64,000 nucleotides of DNA from Candidatus Harpocratesius repetitus (GCA_021498095.1 JAIZWK010000001.1:2033666-2097665), one strand, 5' to 3'. Positions 18,259 to 28,030 are shown, counted from the first letter of the stretch. Numbers and translations: made by a program. The notes: generated by a model not told the origin, from the sequence alone.

Positions 18259-18787
18259 TAATTAATAGTTCCATAGTCTGTTTATAATAATTTATGGAAA
18301 GTATATCAATAATTATTTATATATGAAATTCAAAGAGGTGTGGTTCAGTAAAGATTAAAAGAGAAAATTCCCTAATGATGTTGAGGTACTGTAAAATTGG
18401 GGTATCACGTTCTTCTCGAATGGTAATTCGCATGTTAGATTTGCTGATTTTACTGCAAATATTAGTTATATAATACCTTTGAGTCGTTCTCGCCAGTATT
18501 TCAATTTCAAGTCAATTTTTTGTCAGGGAAGTTATAGTTATTCACCCAGTAAATTAAAGAGAATATTCTTTTATGATATATATAAGCAAGTTGTGGGATT
18601 TTTCCTCCTATAAGTTAAGAAAAAAATTTATCGACTAATTCTGTCTTATTTCAGTATAATTATAGATTTATACATATTTTTTTTAAATCTATAATAAAAA
18701 AGGTTCTTATGTGTGATAAATGATTACAATCTTTGATAAAATCAGTAATATTTTTTTTATTAGAAGTCTGATTTTATTTATTATTAG
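18259..18787. other. Gene-free stretch
   Basis: It lies between the divergent methyltransferase and the 82-residue gene. It holds their promoters. No RNA gene, repeat or convincing relic was seen. Confidence 0.4.
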
Positions 18788-19036
18788 ATGGAGAATTTTA
18801 AAAAAAAGTACATACAAGCGTTGGAATCAGAAAATTCATATCAAGAATTAATTCAAATTGTACTAAACTTAAAAAAGAAAGGATTTAACCAAGATCAAGT
18901 TGTATCTCAATTTAATGATCTTCTTTCATATGTTATTAAAAAAGGCAATGAAAAACAAGAAGAAATTCTACGAGAAGTAATGGATCTTATAGTTGGCTGG
19001 TGTAATCAAGATATGTGGCTTTTTAAGCCTGATTAA
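18788..19036 (+). CDS. Small helical protein of unknown function
   Basis: The 82-residue protein is predicted mostly helical from its sequence (ENFKKKYIQALESENSYQEL, then LNLKKKGFNQDQVVSQF) and ends in VGWCNQDMWLFKPD. The pattern recalls small conserved hypothetical proteins of bacteria that are often found next to toxin-antitoxin or restriction genes, but this is recollection and no family name is certain. It is monocistronic beside the DNA methyltransferase. Transfer from bacteria is possible. Confidence 0.55.
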   Translation: MENFKKKYIQALESENSYQELIQIVLNLKKKGFNQDQVVSQFNDLLSYVIKKGNEKQEEILREVMDLIVGWCNQDMWLFKPD

Positions 19037-19186
19037 AAAAAGTAATAGAAATGCTTTACATGTGTGTTAATTGCTGGAATTTACTATATTGTGGGAATCA
19101 AAATACAAAATTGATATTTAAAAAAAGAAATCTATCGCACAAAAAAAGAAAATAAATAAAAAATCGAACGAAATAGAAGAAAGTAA

Positions 19187-20869
19187 TTAATTTAAACGGT
19201 GATAACGATGACAATGATACACATAAAGATATAGAATGAAGTACCCAAACACCACAGCAAGCCCTAGAAATTCAAAAGAACCTGCAATAGTAATTGAAGG
19301 TGAAGGTTGAGAATCATCATTTACGTCATCATTATCTATGCTTGTGTCATCAGTCGTTGAATCGTCAGTAGCAGTATCGTCATTGGAAGTAGGTGTTAAG
19401 ATACCTTTGCAATTAAAAATGAATGCTCCGCTATCCAATGTTTCATATCCACCAACAACTGCAAAATCTCGAATTCCATCGCCATTTTGATCAGCCATCA
19501 AAGTCATATCATAAATTTTAATTGCAAATGGATTTAGCCAGTATCCAGAACCAGAGACAGAATTTTTCCAATACCAAGTGAAGTTGTTACCGTAAAGAAC
19601 ACCAGTCATACCCGTTCCACCTACTGCATAATCTGGTATTCCATCTCCTGTTATATCGTCCAACTGCAAGAATCGAGTTATTTGGCCACCTGGAAGTGTT
19701 GTATTAGCAACTAGCATTCCGAAAGTTGTGGAATTAAGGCACACATCGAAAAATAAGATATCACCTTCCCAATTTCCAGTAATTACTTCAGGAAAGCCGT
19801 CTCCTGTAATATCATTAAAAACGACCAAATCCCTAAATGTACTGCCAATATTTGTCGCATTCCATATTAAGACTCCATTGCTTCCATTTAGAAGATATAT
19901 TCCAGCGCGAGAAGTAGCAAGTACTTCAGGAATTCCATCATTAGTCATATCTGAAATCACAGTTATTCCTCCAACATCCGATTTAATATCGGTTTGCCAA
20001 ATTAATGCATTTGCAGAAAAGTTAGTGGAAATTGCTGCAATAAAATTATCATAACCTGCAATTATATCGTCATGTTCTGTTCCATGGTTATCTATGTTCG
20101 ATATCGGAATAATGCATGTATGGAATTTTCGATAATCGAGATCTGCAGCGCCATCGCTAAATTGGAAAAAGGTGCTACCTTGATTTGGAGTTTGAAGATT
20201 CATTAATCCAACAATCTTTCCATTTGTACCTAATGCAGCTACTTCAAGTTCGTCATCATCATCAAAATTGCCTTTGCATAAACTTATTAGGGGTGTGTCG
20301 ACAAAAGTTGATTTCCCATTGTCTTCAACAGTAGGTGCTGTACTATAAATGGGATTGGCAGCTTCTTGGCGAACTAATGTGCCAGTATCTGTGCCTTGAG
20401 TCGAATAGATTATCTTTGTGTTTTGATCTTGTGGATCTACATAAGTAATAATTCCAGTTACTGCATCATCATTATCATTTTGTAATTTATTCAAACTGGT
20501 TGATTCATTTGTATAATATCCTTGTAATCCTCGCCAGCTAGCCATTCCAGTAGTTCCAACGATAATCATATCAGTAGTATTTGTATCACCTTCTCGTGTG
20601 TTTATCCCTGCAACAGATAATCCAGTAACATCTCCTAAACTCTGGGCAAATAGAATTTGACCAATACGTTTATAATCTTGAGCGGAATTGGGGGAATTAC
20701 TTATTGTATTTTCAGAATTTTCGTAATTATAAGTATTATCAGGAGTATAGAAAGAATTGATATTATTAAAAGGTATAAATGCTCCAAAAAACGAAATAAG
20801 TGTTACTCCAATTATGAAAAATCGAAGAGATCTAAAAAAGAATTTTTCAGCCATAAGAGTGATATGCAA
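19187..20869 (-). CDS. Membrane-anchored surface protein with FG-GAP/VCBS beta-propeller
   Basis: The 560-residue protein has an N-terminal hydrophobic segment (about residues 14-33, after RSLRFF) acting as signal or anchor. A body of several FG-GAP-type repeats follows, each with a calcium-loop-like D-x-x-x-D-G-x-x-D core (DMTNDGIPEVLATS, DITGDGFPEVITGN, DITGDGIPDYAVGG, DQNGDGIRDFAVVG). Then come an Asp/Thr/Ser-rich linker (about 490-522) and a C-terminal hydrophobic helix (about 530-552). This is the integrin-alpha-like propeller fold displayed outside the cell on a flexible stalk. Adhesion or extracellular ligand binding is inferred. Translation may start at the internal Met6. It is monocistronic. 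Confidence 0.85.
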   Translation of the reverse strand: MHITLMAEKFFFRSLRFFIIGVTLISFFGAFIPFNNINSFYTPDNTYNYENSENTISNSPNSAQDYKRIGQILFAQSLGDVTGLSVAGINTREGDTNTTDMIIVGTTGMASWRGLQGYYTNESTSLNKLQNDNDDAVTGIITYVDPQDQNTKIIYSTQGTDTGTLVRQEAANPIYSTAPTVEDNGKSTFVDTPLISLCKGNFDDDDELEVAALGTNGKIVGLMNLQTPNQGSTFFQFSDGAADLDYRKFHTCIIPISNIDNHGTEHDDIIAGYDNFIAAISTNFSANALIWQTDIKSDVGGITVISDMTNDGIPEVLATSRAGIYLLNGSNGVLIWNATNIGSTFRDLVVFNDITGDGFPEVITGNWEGDILFFDVCLNSTTFGMLVANTTLPGGQITRFLQLDDITGDGIPDYAVGGTGMTGVLYGNNFTWYWKNSVSGSGYWLNPFAIKIYDMTLMADQNGDGIRDFAVVGGYETLDSGAFIFNCKGILTPTSNDDTATDDSTTDDTSIDNDDVNDDSQPSPSITIAGSFEFLGLAVVFGYFILYLYVYHCHRYHRLN

Positions 20870-21031
20870 AAAAGATCTAAAATACTTTTACTCTTTTAAG
20901 GAAAAATCATATATTTTTTTATTAATCCAGTAAAAATCATTTGTATTCTTTAAAAACTGTCAGACTATTGACACAATAGACATTTCTTATATTTACTACA
21001 AAGAAATTTTGATTGGCGTGGTATTATATAT

Positions 21032-21440
21032 CTAAATTAGATCTAATGCGATTTCCGAGAGAACAAGCATATGATTTACTACAGTCCATGAATCCCATAT
21101 GTGATTTCCCCATGAAATTGGGGTTGCTGAGAGCCTTTGGATTTCTGTAGAAAAATTCCCTTTTTGGAAACATCCGATTAAAAAAACAACATCTTGAGAT
21201 ACATTCATTAATTTTCCAATTAGTTCTTGAATCTCATTAAAAGATTTGTTCGGTCCTTTTTTAGTTAAAAGGAAGACTCTATCTGAAGAAAAATTCGAGG
21301 AAATCCAGTTATTGAATGAATCTTTATGTTGTGAAATCAAAGATGATTTATGTTGAGCTGAGCTATCTATTAATGCATTTCCATAAGAATAATCACTGAT
21401 TGCATCTATTCGTTCAAGAAATCTTTCATCATTGTAATTC
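21032..21440 (-). pseudogene. Fused fragments of nep1 (3' end) and yhbY (middle)
   Basis: Bases 21032-21341 are nearly identical to the last ~310 bp of the intact nep1 gene at 28031-28714 (same C-terminus, WTVVNHMLVLSEIALDLI). At GTGAAATCAAA (21331-21341) similarity switches to the middle of the yhbY gene at 29225-29977, continuing to about 21440 with several substitutions. The same 11-mer occurs in nep1 (28330-28340) and yhbY (29455-29465), so a deletion by recombination between these short repeats explains the junction. The fragment lacks the start and the SAM-binding N-terminal part of Nep1 and is not functional. Confidence 0.85.
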
Positions 21441-21504
21441 TAATGGCGGATTGATATTCAAAAAAATTTGTTCTCATTTTATTTTGAGTAAAAGTTGTAG
21501 AATT

Positions 21505-21565
21505 ATTCTATTAAATCGAATCTAATGCTAATTTTGTAAGGATTTACATCTAATTAAAGAGTATT
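21505..21565 (-). pseudogene. Vestige of a diverged nep1 3' end
   Basis: The run TTAAATCGAATCTAATGC and the next 35 bases align with the start of the diverged nep1 relic at 27838 (TTAAATCGAATACAAATTCT and on), which itself encodes a Nep1-like C-terminus. No frame survives. It marks the left border of the ABC-transporter block with the same sequence that marks its right border. Confidence 0.5.
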
Positions 21566-21626
21566 TAATAAAAAAAGCAATGTTCTCCAAGAAAAAGTTT
21601 ATACTACAAAAAGAGTAATTAATATT

Positions 21627-22331
21627 TCAAATTTCCTTCAAGTTTCCATTTTTTAAACGAAAGATTTTTTTTGCATATTTAAAAGTCTCTTTGTCATGAG
21701 TGACAGCAACAATTGTTAATCCAAAATCATTTAATTTTTTAATAGATTTCCAGAAGATATTTTTAGTGTGATAATCAATAGAACCTGTAGGTTCATCTAA
21801 AAGGATTAACGGATTTTTGCAAATATATATGGATGCTAACGCTACGCATTTTTTTTCGCCCCCACTTAATTTTATTGTTCTTTTGTCTAGTAAATGATCA
21901 ATTCTTAATTCTTTTGCTGTCTCTTTGATTTTTTGCTTTATTGTTTTTACTGGAATTTCATATAGATTCGCATTGAACTCTAAATACTCTTTTACTTTAA
22001 AACTATCAGGAAGATATATATTTTGAAATACATATCCTATTTTTTTTCTTAGTTCAAATTGTTTAAATGACCCTGAATTAAGTATTTCATTGTTAAATAG
22101 AAAAATTTTTCCACTTTTAGGAAATTCTAATCCGCCTAATAAATATAGAAGAGTCGTTTTTCCAGAACCAGATGGTCCAAAAATAATATTAAAATCTCCT
22201 TGATTCACAATCCAATTAACGTTATTTAATATTTGCTTTCTTTTTGTACCATTTTCATAGTAAAAACTGACATCCTTTAATTGTATTGGTGGAGGTGTTT
22301 TATTATTTACATCTATATTCAATGATTTCAT
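21627..22331 (-). CDS. ABC transporter ATPase (MacB/LolD-type), second of the operon pair
   Basis: The 234-residue nucleotide-binding protein has Walker A FGPSGSGKTTLL (about 52-63), signature LSGGEKKCVALA, Walker B ILLDEPTG and switch histidine AVTHD. This resembles ATPases that drive FtsX-type mechanotransmission exporters. It is last in a six-gene minus-strand operon, one base after the other ATPase gene. Having two distinct ATPases suggests a heterodimeric motor for the single 905-residue permease. Confidence 0.92.
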   Translation of the reverse strand: MKSLNIDVNNKTPPPIQLKDVSFYYENGTKRKQILNNVNWIVNQGDFNIIFGPSGSGKTTLLYLLGGLEFPKSGKIFLFNNEILNSGSFKQFELRKKIGYVFQNIYLPDSFKVKEYLEFNANLYEIPVKTIKQKIKETAKELRIDHLLDKRTIKLSGGEKKCVALASIYICKNPLILLDEPTGSIDYHTKNIFWKSIKKLNDFGLTIVAVTHDKETFKYAKKIFRLKNGNLKEI

Positions 22332-22332
22332 T

Positions 22333-23082
22333 TTAAATCTCCTGAATTTTACCGTTTTTCAAAATAAATAACTTATGATTACGGGTAATTTCTTCATTAT
22401 GTGTAGTGATTAAAACGCATGCATTATTTGATTCTCTATACTTATCCAAAATATTAATAATGTTTATCTTATTTTCATCGTCTAATTGAGAAGTAGGTTC
22501 ATCGCAGAGAATTAATTTAGGAAGTTTTATTAAAACACATGCTAAATTAAGTCTCTGTATTTCACCTCCCGATAATTTCCGAACAGGTGTGTTTAAATCT
22601 AAGGAGAGATTAAAAAATTTCAGATATTTAGCATAATCCATTTTTTCCAAATTTAATATACCTTTCTTTTTTCCTAAATGTTGATAGAGTGATAAATTTT
22701 CTTTGATACTAAGATCTAAACATAACGTTTTCGCTGGAAATTGATTTACATATCCAATTCTACTCCAATAATCTGCCCTTATAGAATATTTCATTATATA
22801 TAACTTATGAATTGAATAGTGCTTAAAGTAAATTTCTCCAGCTGAAACAGGAGAAACACCTAAAATCATTCGAATAAATGTGCTTTTTCCTGATCCAGAA
22901 GCTCCCATTAGGAAATTTAGCTGATTGAATGTAAATTTTTGATTTACACCTGATAAAATAGGGATTTTTGTATGAGGATCAGATGGATGAGGAAAAATTT
23001 TTGTTAAATCCTTTATTACCAAGATGTTATCGTTATTTTTATCCTCATCCATTGTAATTGTACTTAATTTTGCTTCTGACAC
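22333..23082 (-). CDS. ABC transporter ATPase, first of the operon pair
   Basis: The 249-residue protein has Walker A LMGASGSGKSTFI, signature LSGGEIQRLNLA, Walker B LILCDEPTSQLD and switch histidine ITTHN. All catalytic positions are intact, so it should hydrolyse ATP itself. It is clearly distinct from the neighbouring ATPase, which points to a heterodimer rather than a recent duplication. It starts 6 bp after the permease stop and ends 1 bp before the second ATPase start, so it is translationally coupled to both. Confidence 0.92.
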   Translation of the reverse strand: MSEAKLSTITMDEDKNNDNILVIKDLTKIFPHPSDPHTKIPILSGVNQKFTFNQLNFLMGASGSGKSTFIRMILGVSPVSAGEIYFKHYSIHKLYIMKYSIRADYWSRIGYVNQFPAKTLCLDLSIKENLSLYQHLGKKKGILNLEKMDYAKYLKFFNLSLDLNTPVRKLSGGEIQRLNLACVLIKLPKLILCDEPTSQLDDENKINIINILDKYRESNNACVLITTHNEEITRNHKLFILKNGKIQEI

Positions 23083-23088
23083 TGTGAA

Positions 23089-25806
23089 CTACTCCGGATA
23101 TCTAAATAATTCTTTAATCTTTAACTGACTAAATTTTCGAAATTCTAAATATTGATATAAGGCAATAATGCTCAAGAAGAAAACTGACAAATAAAGTATG
23201 TTTTTAACTAAAAAATTAAAAAATGTTAAATTTATTCCAGATAATAAAAGAGATGCTAGATTTGCAAAAAGACTTGCTAACATTAAACTCAAAATATATG
23301 AAATAATGAAAATTATTCCTTCTATAATCAAACAATTTCTTAAAATCTTGCGATGGTTGGTTACCAATCCAAATTTCGCCAGAATAATTGATTTTCGTTT
23401 AGATATTGTTGAAACATTAATAAAACCGAAATACAATGCTAAAATTCCAAATATTAAAGAAATTTGTAATGTTTGAAATAATAAGCTTGATTGCAATTGT
23501 TCAATTCCTATAAATCCTGACATATCAAGAAAATTTACGCTAAAACTCGAAAATTTATTTGAGATTTCAAGTCCAATTTCATTAACCTGGTTATATTTAA
23601 CATTTAAAAGAAAAGTTTCTTGATAATTCACATTAGAAGCATTTAACAGAATCGTTAGTATGTCTTTTGGAATGATACCAAATTCTATATTTTTTGATTG
23701 TATCTCTATATTATTCATAGGATATGAAGTTAAAACCGGCCAACTTTTAACAAATGCATTTACATCACAAATAAAATATTCATTTTTTCCTTCAGATGAG
23801 TTATAATATGGAATAATAAATTGATCTTCAAGATTATAACCGATTTCTTTAAATTGATAACTAAGTAATATGGAATTATTTTTCGAAAAAAATAATGAAT
23901 TCCCTTTTTCTTTAGTTTCGAGTAAATCCAATACTTTCTTTTCTCCATAGAAATCAATCCAATTTTGATAGTCTATTCCCATAAGGTTGTACTCAACTTT
24001 ATATATCGAATCATTTACGTTAAAATCCGTATGTATTGATATATAGGAAATATAATTCACTAATCCAAGTTTTTCTCGATTAGTTTCTAAGTAACCTCTA
24101 AATTCACTTGAATTTTTTGAATCACACGATACAGAAATCGGAGATCCAAGTTCCCAAATTGTGTTAGTCCTAAATATATTAACAAATACAGTGGATCCAA
24201 CATTGATTATTATAAAAGAAAATAGTATCAAAGAAATAATGAATATTTTTTTATAACTGTATTTATTCCAAAAAGAGAATAATAGGTATGTTTTACTGAG
24301 TTTTTTCCCTTTGTTTATCCAGATTTTTTGTAAAATTAATTGGAAAACTGATGTAAATAATCTAAGGAACAAAGAAATAACTATGCAACAAGTAATTAAT
24401 AACCCAATTACTGCCATTAAGGATAAGATTATTATTCCATTATCTTGTAAATAAATAAATATAAACAATCCGGTAATTACTAGGAAAATTGAAATTTTTA
24501 TCGGTCTTTGCATTGAAGAAAAACCAGATTTTAATAAATCAAAATCATCGTCATTTTTCAATGATCTATTTATTATAATTTCAGAAATTACCCTCCCCAT
24601 CAAAAAAATGAAGGTTACGATTGAAATCGATATGATATAATATAATATATCAAATTGATAAGGTGCGACAAACAAAAGGTACTGTATTTTCATAAAAACG
24701 AATAATATTATTAAAGATATTGTAGCACTACTTATTATAATCAGTAAAAATTCTAGGAAAAACAGAAAATTTCGCTCGAACTTGTCTTGACCTCTTAGAA
24801 GTTCATTTTGTTCAAAATCTTTATCTACGTTATAATACTGTAAAATTAATAGAATCAGATATAGAAATGGAAAAATAAAAATGAAAATTTGAATTATTCT
24901 TAAAATTAAAAACGTAATGTTGATAAACGATTCCGAAGAAAGTATTTTTGCTTCTAAATATGGATTCTCGGCATGAAAATCAATATTTGTGTATGAATTT
25001 TCGAAAAATAGCTTAATTTCATTAAAATAAGAAAATAGATGTTCCTTTGCATTTTTAGACCAAATTATCCCATTATATTTCTCTAAATTAAATACTTCTT
25101 GATAACCAGTAATTTTATATTTAAAACTGGGATTTACTATCTTTACTGGGGATAAATCAGTTCCATAAGATTCTAATCGAGTAATAACAACAGAATTCAA
25201 ATCAGTATATCTTAAAATTGTTTCATTGAAAATGAAATTAGCAAAAGAATTAGAATAATTTAAAAGATTTTCTGAACATATCTGAGTTGTATTTGTAATA
25301 TCAAAACTGTAATCATCTATTTTAATATTAAAAGAAGGATCTTTTGCTGAGAATTTGGTATTATTTTGAGAAATATTCAAGAATAAGTATTGTGTATTAT
25401 TATGATAATTGTTTATCTTATTGAATATTCCATCATCAATGCCAATAAACATAGAATTTGAATTATTAAGTTCGATAAAATTATATAAAAATATTACGCT
25501 GTTGGATTCTTCTTGGTTGAAATCAAAGTGATTATTGCAAATTTTGTCAATTTTATAATCAAAATTTTGTATAATTTCGCTTGTAAAAGATTCACCTGAA
25601 AAAAAGGAAATGTATTGATAACTTTCCTGTTGTGAATCAATTTCAAATATAGGTTTGAAAATACTGGCTAATCTATTAGGTGATACAAAAGAATTTAAAG
25701 ATAAAATAATCGTAAATATAAAGATTAGAATACTTAAAGAAAATACAATGTTACTTATTTTCTTTTTTTTGGATTTAAGGCGAATATAAATTTGTTGCAT
25801 TGACAT
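23089..25806 (-). CDS. FtsX-family ABC permease with two large extracellular domains
   Basis: The 905-residue protein begins with one helix (about 18-38) and a ~240-residue extracellular domain. Helices with FtsX-domain character follow (about 298-325, 348-375, 388-408), then two more near 437-487. Another helix near 525 precedes a second extracellular domain (about 545-770). Three C-terminal helices follow (about 782-803, 828-860, 870-890). Two FtsX-like units in one chain suit a monomeric permease of the YknZ/MacB-like or DUF-type exporters that extract or move substrates from the outer face of the membrane. Substrate is likely one of the secreted proteins encoded upstream; that is inference. 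Confidence 0.85.
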   Translation of the reverse strand: MSMQQIYIRLKSKKKKISNIVFSLSILIFIFTIILSLNSFVSPNRLASIFKPIFEIDSQQESYQYISFFSGESFTSEIIQNFDYKIDKICNNHFDFNQEESNSVIFLYNFIELNNSNSMFIGIDDGIFNKINNYHNNTQYLFLNISQNNTKFSAKDPSFNIKIDDYSFDITNTTQICSENLLNYSNSFANFIFNETILRYTDLNSVVITRLESYGTDLSPVKIVNPSFKYKITGYQEVFNLEKYNGIIWSKNAKEHLFSYFNEIKLFFENSYTNIDFHAENPYLEAKILSSESFINITFLILRIIQIFIFIFPFLYLILLILQYYNVDKDFEQNELLRGQDKFERNFLFFLEFLLIIISSATISLIILFVFMKIQYLLFVAPYQFDILYYIISISIVTFIFLMGRVISEIIINRSLKNDDDFDLLKSGFSSMQRPIKISIFLVITGLFIFIYLQDNGIIILSLMAVIGLLITCCIVISLFLRLFTSVFQLILQKIWINKGKKLSKTYLLFSFWNKYSYKKIFIISLILFSFIIINVGSTVFVNIFRTNTIWELGSPISVSCDSKNSSEFRGYLETNREKLGLVNYISYISIHTDFNVNDSIYKVEYNLMGIDYQNWIDFYGEKKVLDLLETKEKGNSLFFSKNNSILLSYQFKEIGYNLEDQFIIPYYNSSEGKNEYFICDVNAFVKSWPVLTSYPMNNIEIQSKNIEFGIIPKDILTILLNASNVNYQETFLLNVKYNQVNEIGLEISNKFSSFSVNFLDMSGFIGIEQLQSSLLFQTLQISLIFGILALYFGFINVSTISKRKSIILAKFGLVTNHRKILRNCLIIEGIIFIISYILSLMLASLFANLASLLLSGINLTFFNFLVKNILYLSVFFLSIIALYQYLEFRKFSQLKIKELFRYPE

Positions 25807-25808
25807 TT

Positions 25809-26576
25809 TTAATCAAATAACCGATTTTTTTTTGTAAATTGAGTGAAAATTATGATCCAACCAATAACACTTCCAGCAATAAGTATCGGAATAAGTAGCT
25901 TAGTATAATTTTCATTTTGGTGATTTGAGGTATTATCATAACTTTGAATTTGACGAATCCCAAGATATGCTTCTTCGAAATTCCATGAATTGAGATATTT
26001 TGAATTAAATTCAGTATTAATTATTTTTATTCTAATAGACTCAGTTAAGTTTGTCCTGCAATTCACGATAACTTCTTCAACAAGTTTATTTTGATGAGCA
26101 TGATATTCGTAGTACTTCAGATGTATCGGGTCGTATTTAATGATTATAGAATTATTTGCAAATTGCTGTTGTCTATAAGAACTAAACTCAATATAATCAT
26201 TAAAATTTGAAAGATTCCAATATAAGTAATTTGATATATTCACTTTTCCTAAGGATATATAACTTATTTCACCATATCCATTAGTTAATATTATTTCCAT
26301 TATGTCGGAAATCGATTGAGAAGTTGTTGATACTAATTGAATTCTAGGAAAGATATTATTATAATCATTGTTTAAAATTAAGCCGTTTGAGTAAAATGTG
26401 ACGTTTAAATTTTGAAATAAACTTAAAGTAGAACCTTGAAGTTCATTTGAGGCATCACCTGAAATATCTACTTCATAGACATTTTGTTCTGAATCTTGTG
26501 CAACACTTATTGCTGTGAAATTTAGAAAAAATATTAATAGAAATAAGATAAAAAACGTGAACTTTTTTTCCATCAT
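25809..26576 (-). CDS. Secreted protein with C-terminal membrane anchor, transporter-associated
   Basis: The 255-residue protein has a signal sequence (hydrophobic 6-24, likely cleavage after SVAQ). A mainly beta extracellular domain with several N-glycosylation-like N-x-S/T sites follows, then a C-terminal helix (LIPILIAGSVIGWIIIF, about 228-245) with a basic tail. It therefore sits on the outer face, anchored by its C-terminus. It lies 2 bp before the permease gene, which fits an accessory or substrate-handling subunit. No family is recognised. Confidence 0.75.
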   Translation of the reverse strand: MMEKKFTFFILFLLIFFLNFTAISVAQDSEQNVYEVDISGDASNELQGSTLSLFQNLNVTFYSNGLILNNDYNNIFPRIQLVSTTSQSISDIMEIILTNGYGEISYISLGKVNISNYLYWNLSNFNDYIEFSSYRQQQFANNSIIIKYDPIHLKYYEYHAHQNKLVEEVIVNCRTNLTESIRIKIINTEFNSKYLNSWNFEEAYLGIRQIQSYDNTSNHQNENYTKLLIPILIAGSVIGWIIIFTQFTKKNRLFD

Positions 26577-26600
26577 GATGAATTCCTATTTATCAATAAA

Positions 26601-27158
26601 TTAATACAACACTATTCTATATCGAATTGTTAAGGCACCACTATAACCATCGAAATAATATTCATGTGTATACCAGATACCGTAGTTATTACTACCACCA
26701 AATGAAACATACCTCCAATAGTAACTATACCAAGTTCTTAATTTTAAATACACCCGAAGTTCATAACCAGTTTCTGATAAATCAGGAGCATAGCAATAAT
26801 CAGATTTGTAGTTACTATTTTCACCAAAGATTATTGAACCAACTCCATTAGTTGTTCCACCTCTAAAAGATGCAATTTTATTATAGTCTAATTTATCAAT
26901 TCCATCATCGTAATTAGAATCAGAAGTGAACACCTTTCCATAACTTCCAAAAATTCTTTCAAATTGAACTGCTACATCCAAATAGTAGTGTTTATTTTCG
27001 AGCTGGTCAGATACTTTCACCCAATCAATTTCAAACGCGACTTTTTTCATATCTCTTTCGATGACAGCATTAGCGCTATTCATTATAAATATTGGAAATA
27101 ATGACGAAATTAAGCAAAGAACTATTAATTTTCTAATCTTTTTGTTCATTTTATTCAC
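26601..27158 (-). CDS. Secreted protein, paralogue 1 of the operon pair
   Basis: The 185-residue protein has a signal peptide (KKIRKLIVLCLISSLFPIFI, cleavage likely after NANA or SANA near residue 31) and a tyrosine-rich, probably all-beta mature domain. It is clearly homologous to the next gene upstream. Shared landmarks are F-x-I-D-W-x-K-V-x-D-Q, R-I-F/Y-G-S-Y-G, and the core C-Y-A-P-D-L-S-E-x-G-Y-E-L, with T-I-R-Y-R near the end. No cysteine pair beyond the shared single C-Y is obvious. It is the second gene of the operon. Function is unknown; a toxin, adhesin or signal protein handled by the transporter is possible. Confidence 0.75.
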   Translation of the reverse strand: MNKMNKKIRKLIVLCLISSLFPIFIMNSANAVIERDMKKVAFEIDWVKVSDQLENKHYYLDVAVQFERIFGSYGKVFTSDSNYDDGIDKLDYNKIASFRGGTTNGVGSIIFGENSNYKSDYCYAPDLSETGYELRVYLKLRTWYSYYWRYVSFGGSNNYGIWYTHEYYFDGYSGALTIRYRIVLY

Positions 27159-27209
27159 TTTTTTTTATCAAATAAAAAAATAATAATCTATAAAAATGCT
27201 TCTTTAATC

Positions 27210-27764
27210 TTATTCAGTTATAACTTTATATCTTATTTGTATTGATCCAGAAAAATTTGGAAATGAATATGTATATCTATACCAAGTATTATATTCAATT
27301 ACACCTCCGAAGTAATGATAATCAATATCAGTTTTTATTGGATAAATTGACTCAATACGACCGTGTACCTTTAATTCATACCCTGCTTCAGATAAATCAG
27401 GAGCATAGCAAACATCAGAATAATAATCTGAATAACTACCAAATATTATTGTATTAATTGGTGAAGATGCGCCATTGAATGAACAAATATAATCATAGTC
27501 TAAAAAAAATAAATGTGCTGAATAATCTATATCATTTGAATATTTTTCACCATAGGAACCATAAATTCGAGCAAATGATACTGAAAAAGACATTTTGTAA
27601 TTATATCCATAGAATTGATCTGTAACCTTAATCCAATCAATAACAAATCTCGTTTTTTTTAAGTTGGTTTGATCAATCGCAGATGTTCTATCAATGCTAA
27701 TAGCAGGGATTATTGTTAGAGAAAAAATCGTGATTAAAATTAACCATTTATTAATTCTTCTCAT
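27210..27764 (-). CDS. Secreted protein, paralogue 2 of the operon pair (first gene of operon)
   Basis: The 184-residue protein has a signal peptide (hydrophobic core about 7-23, probable cleavage after RTSA at 29). The mature domain matches the neighbouring paralogue: F-V-I-D-W-I-K-V, R-I-Y-G-S-Y-G, C-Y-A-P-D-L-S-E-A-G-Y-E-L and I-Q-I-R-Y-K. Most tyrosines and glycines are in matching places. It is the promoter-proximal gene; its upstream side abuts a nep1 relic. Duplicated small secreted proteins at the head of an ABC/FtsX operon suggest they are the exported or sensed cargo. Confidence 0.75.
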   Translation of the reverse strand: MRRINKWLILITIFSLTIIPAISIDRTSAIDQTNLKKTRFVIDWIKVTDQFYGYNYKMSFSVSFARIYGSYGEKYSNDIDYSAHLFFLDYDYICSFNGASSPINTIIFGSYSDYYSDVCYAPDLSEAGYELKVHGRIESIYPIKTDIDYHYFGGVIEYNTWYRYTYSFPNFSGSIQIRYKVITE

Positions 27765-27837
27765 GAAACAAAATTTTGTGATGATATCTTTAAATTTTAT
27801 AGTACATTTTTTTTTAAGAGTATTATTTATGAGTTAA

Positions 27838-28010
27838 ATTAAATCGAATACAAATTCTGTTAGGACTAGAACCCGATTAAAGACCGTCCACGCATTTAAA
27901 GGATATCTTCCAAAAGCAATATGCATTGATGGGATATTTTGAATCTCAGCTGAAAAATCTCCCTTTTAATATCCACTAATCAAAATAGCAATATTGTCGG
28001 TTGAATTTTT
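27838..28010 (-). pseudogene. Diverged, broken nep1 3' end
   Basis: On the minus strand this reads DNIAILISGY, a stop, then KGDFSAEIQNIPSMHIAFG and a tail ending WTVFNRVLVLTEF. It lines up residue by residue with the Nep1 C-terminus (VVFLIGGFQKGNFSTEIQ, ISWGNHTLNSWTVVNHMLVL). It is much more diverged than the 21032 fragment, so it dates from an older duplication. It directly follows the intact nep1 gene and borders the ABC block on its right side. Confidence 0.7.
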
Positions 28011-28030
28011 ATTTATCCTTTTTCTATTCT

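Noticed and set aside
21627..27764. The ABC operon as a lactococcin-972-type bacteriocin and immunity locus
   Set aside because: The layout is similar (secreted protein, large membrane protein, ATPase), but the secreted paralogues do not show lactococcin-972 sequence features.
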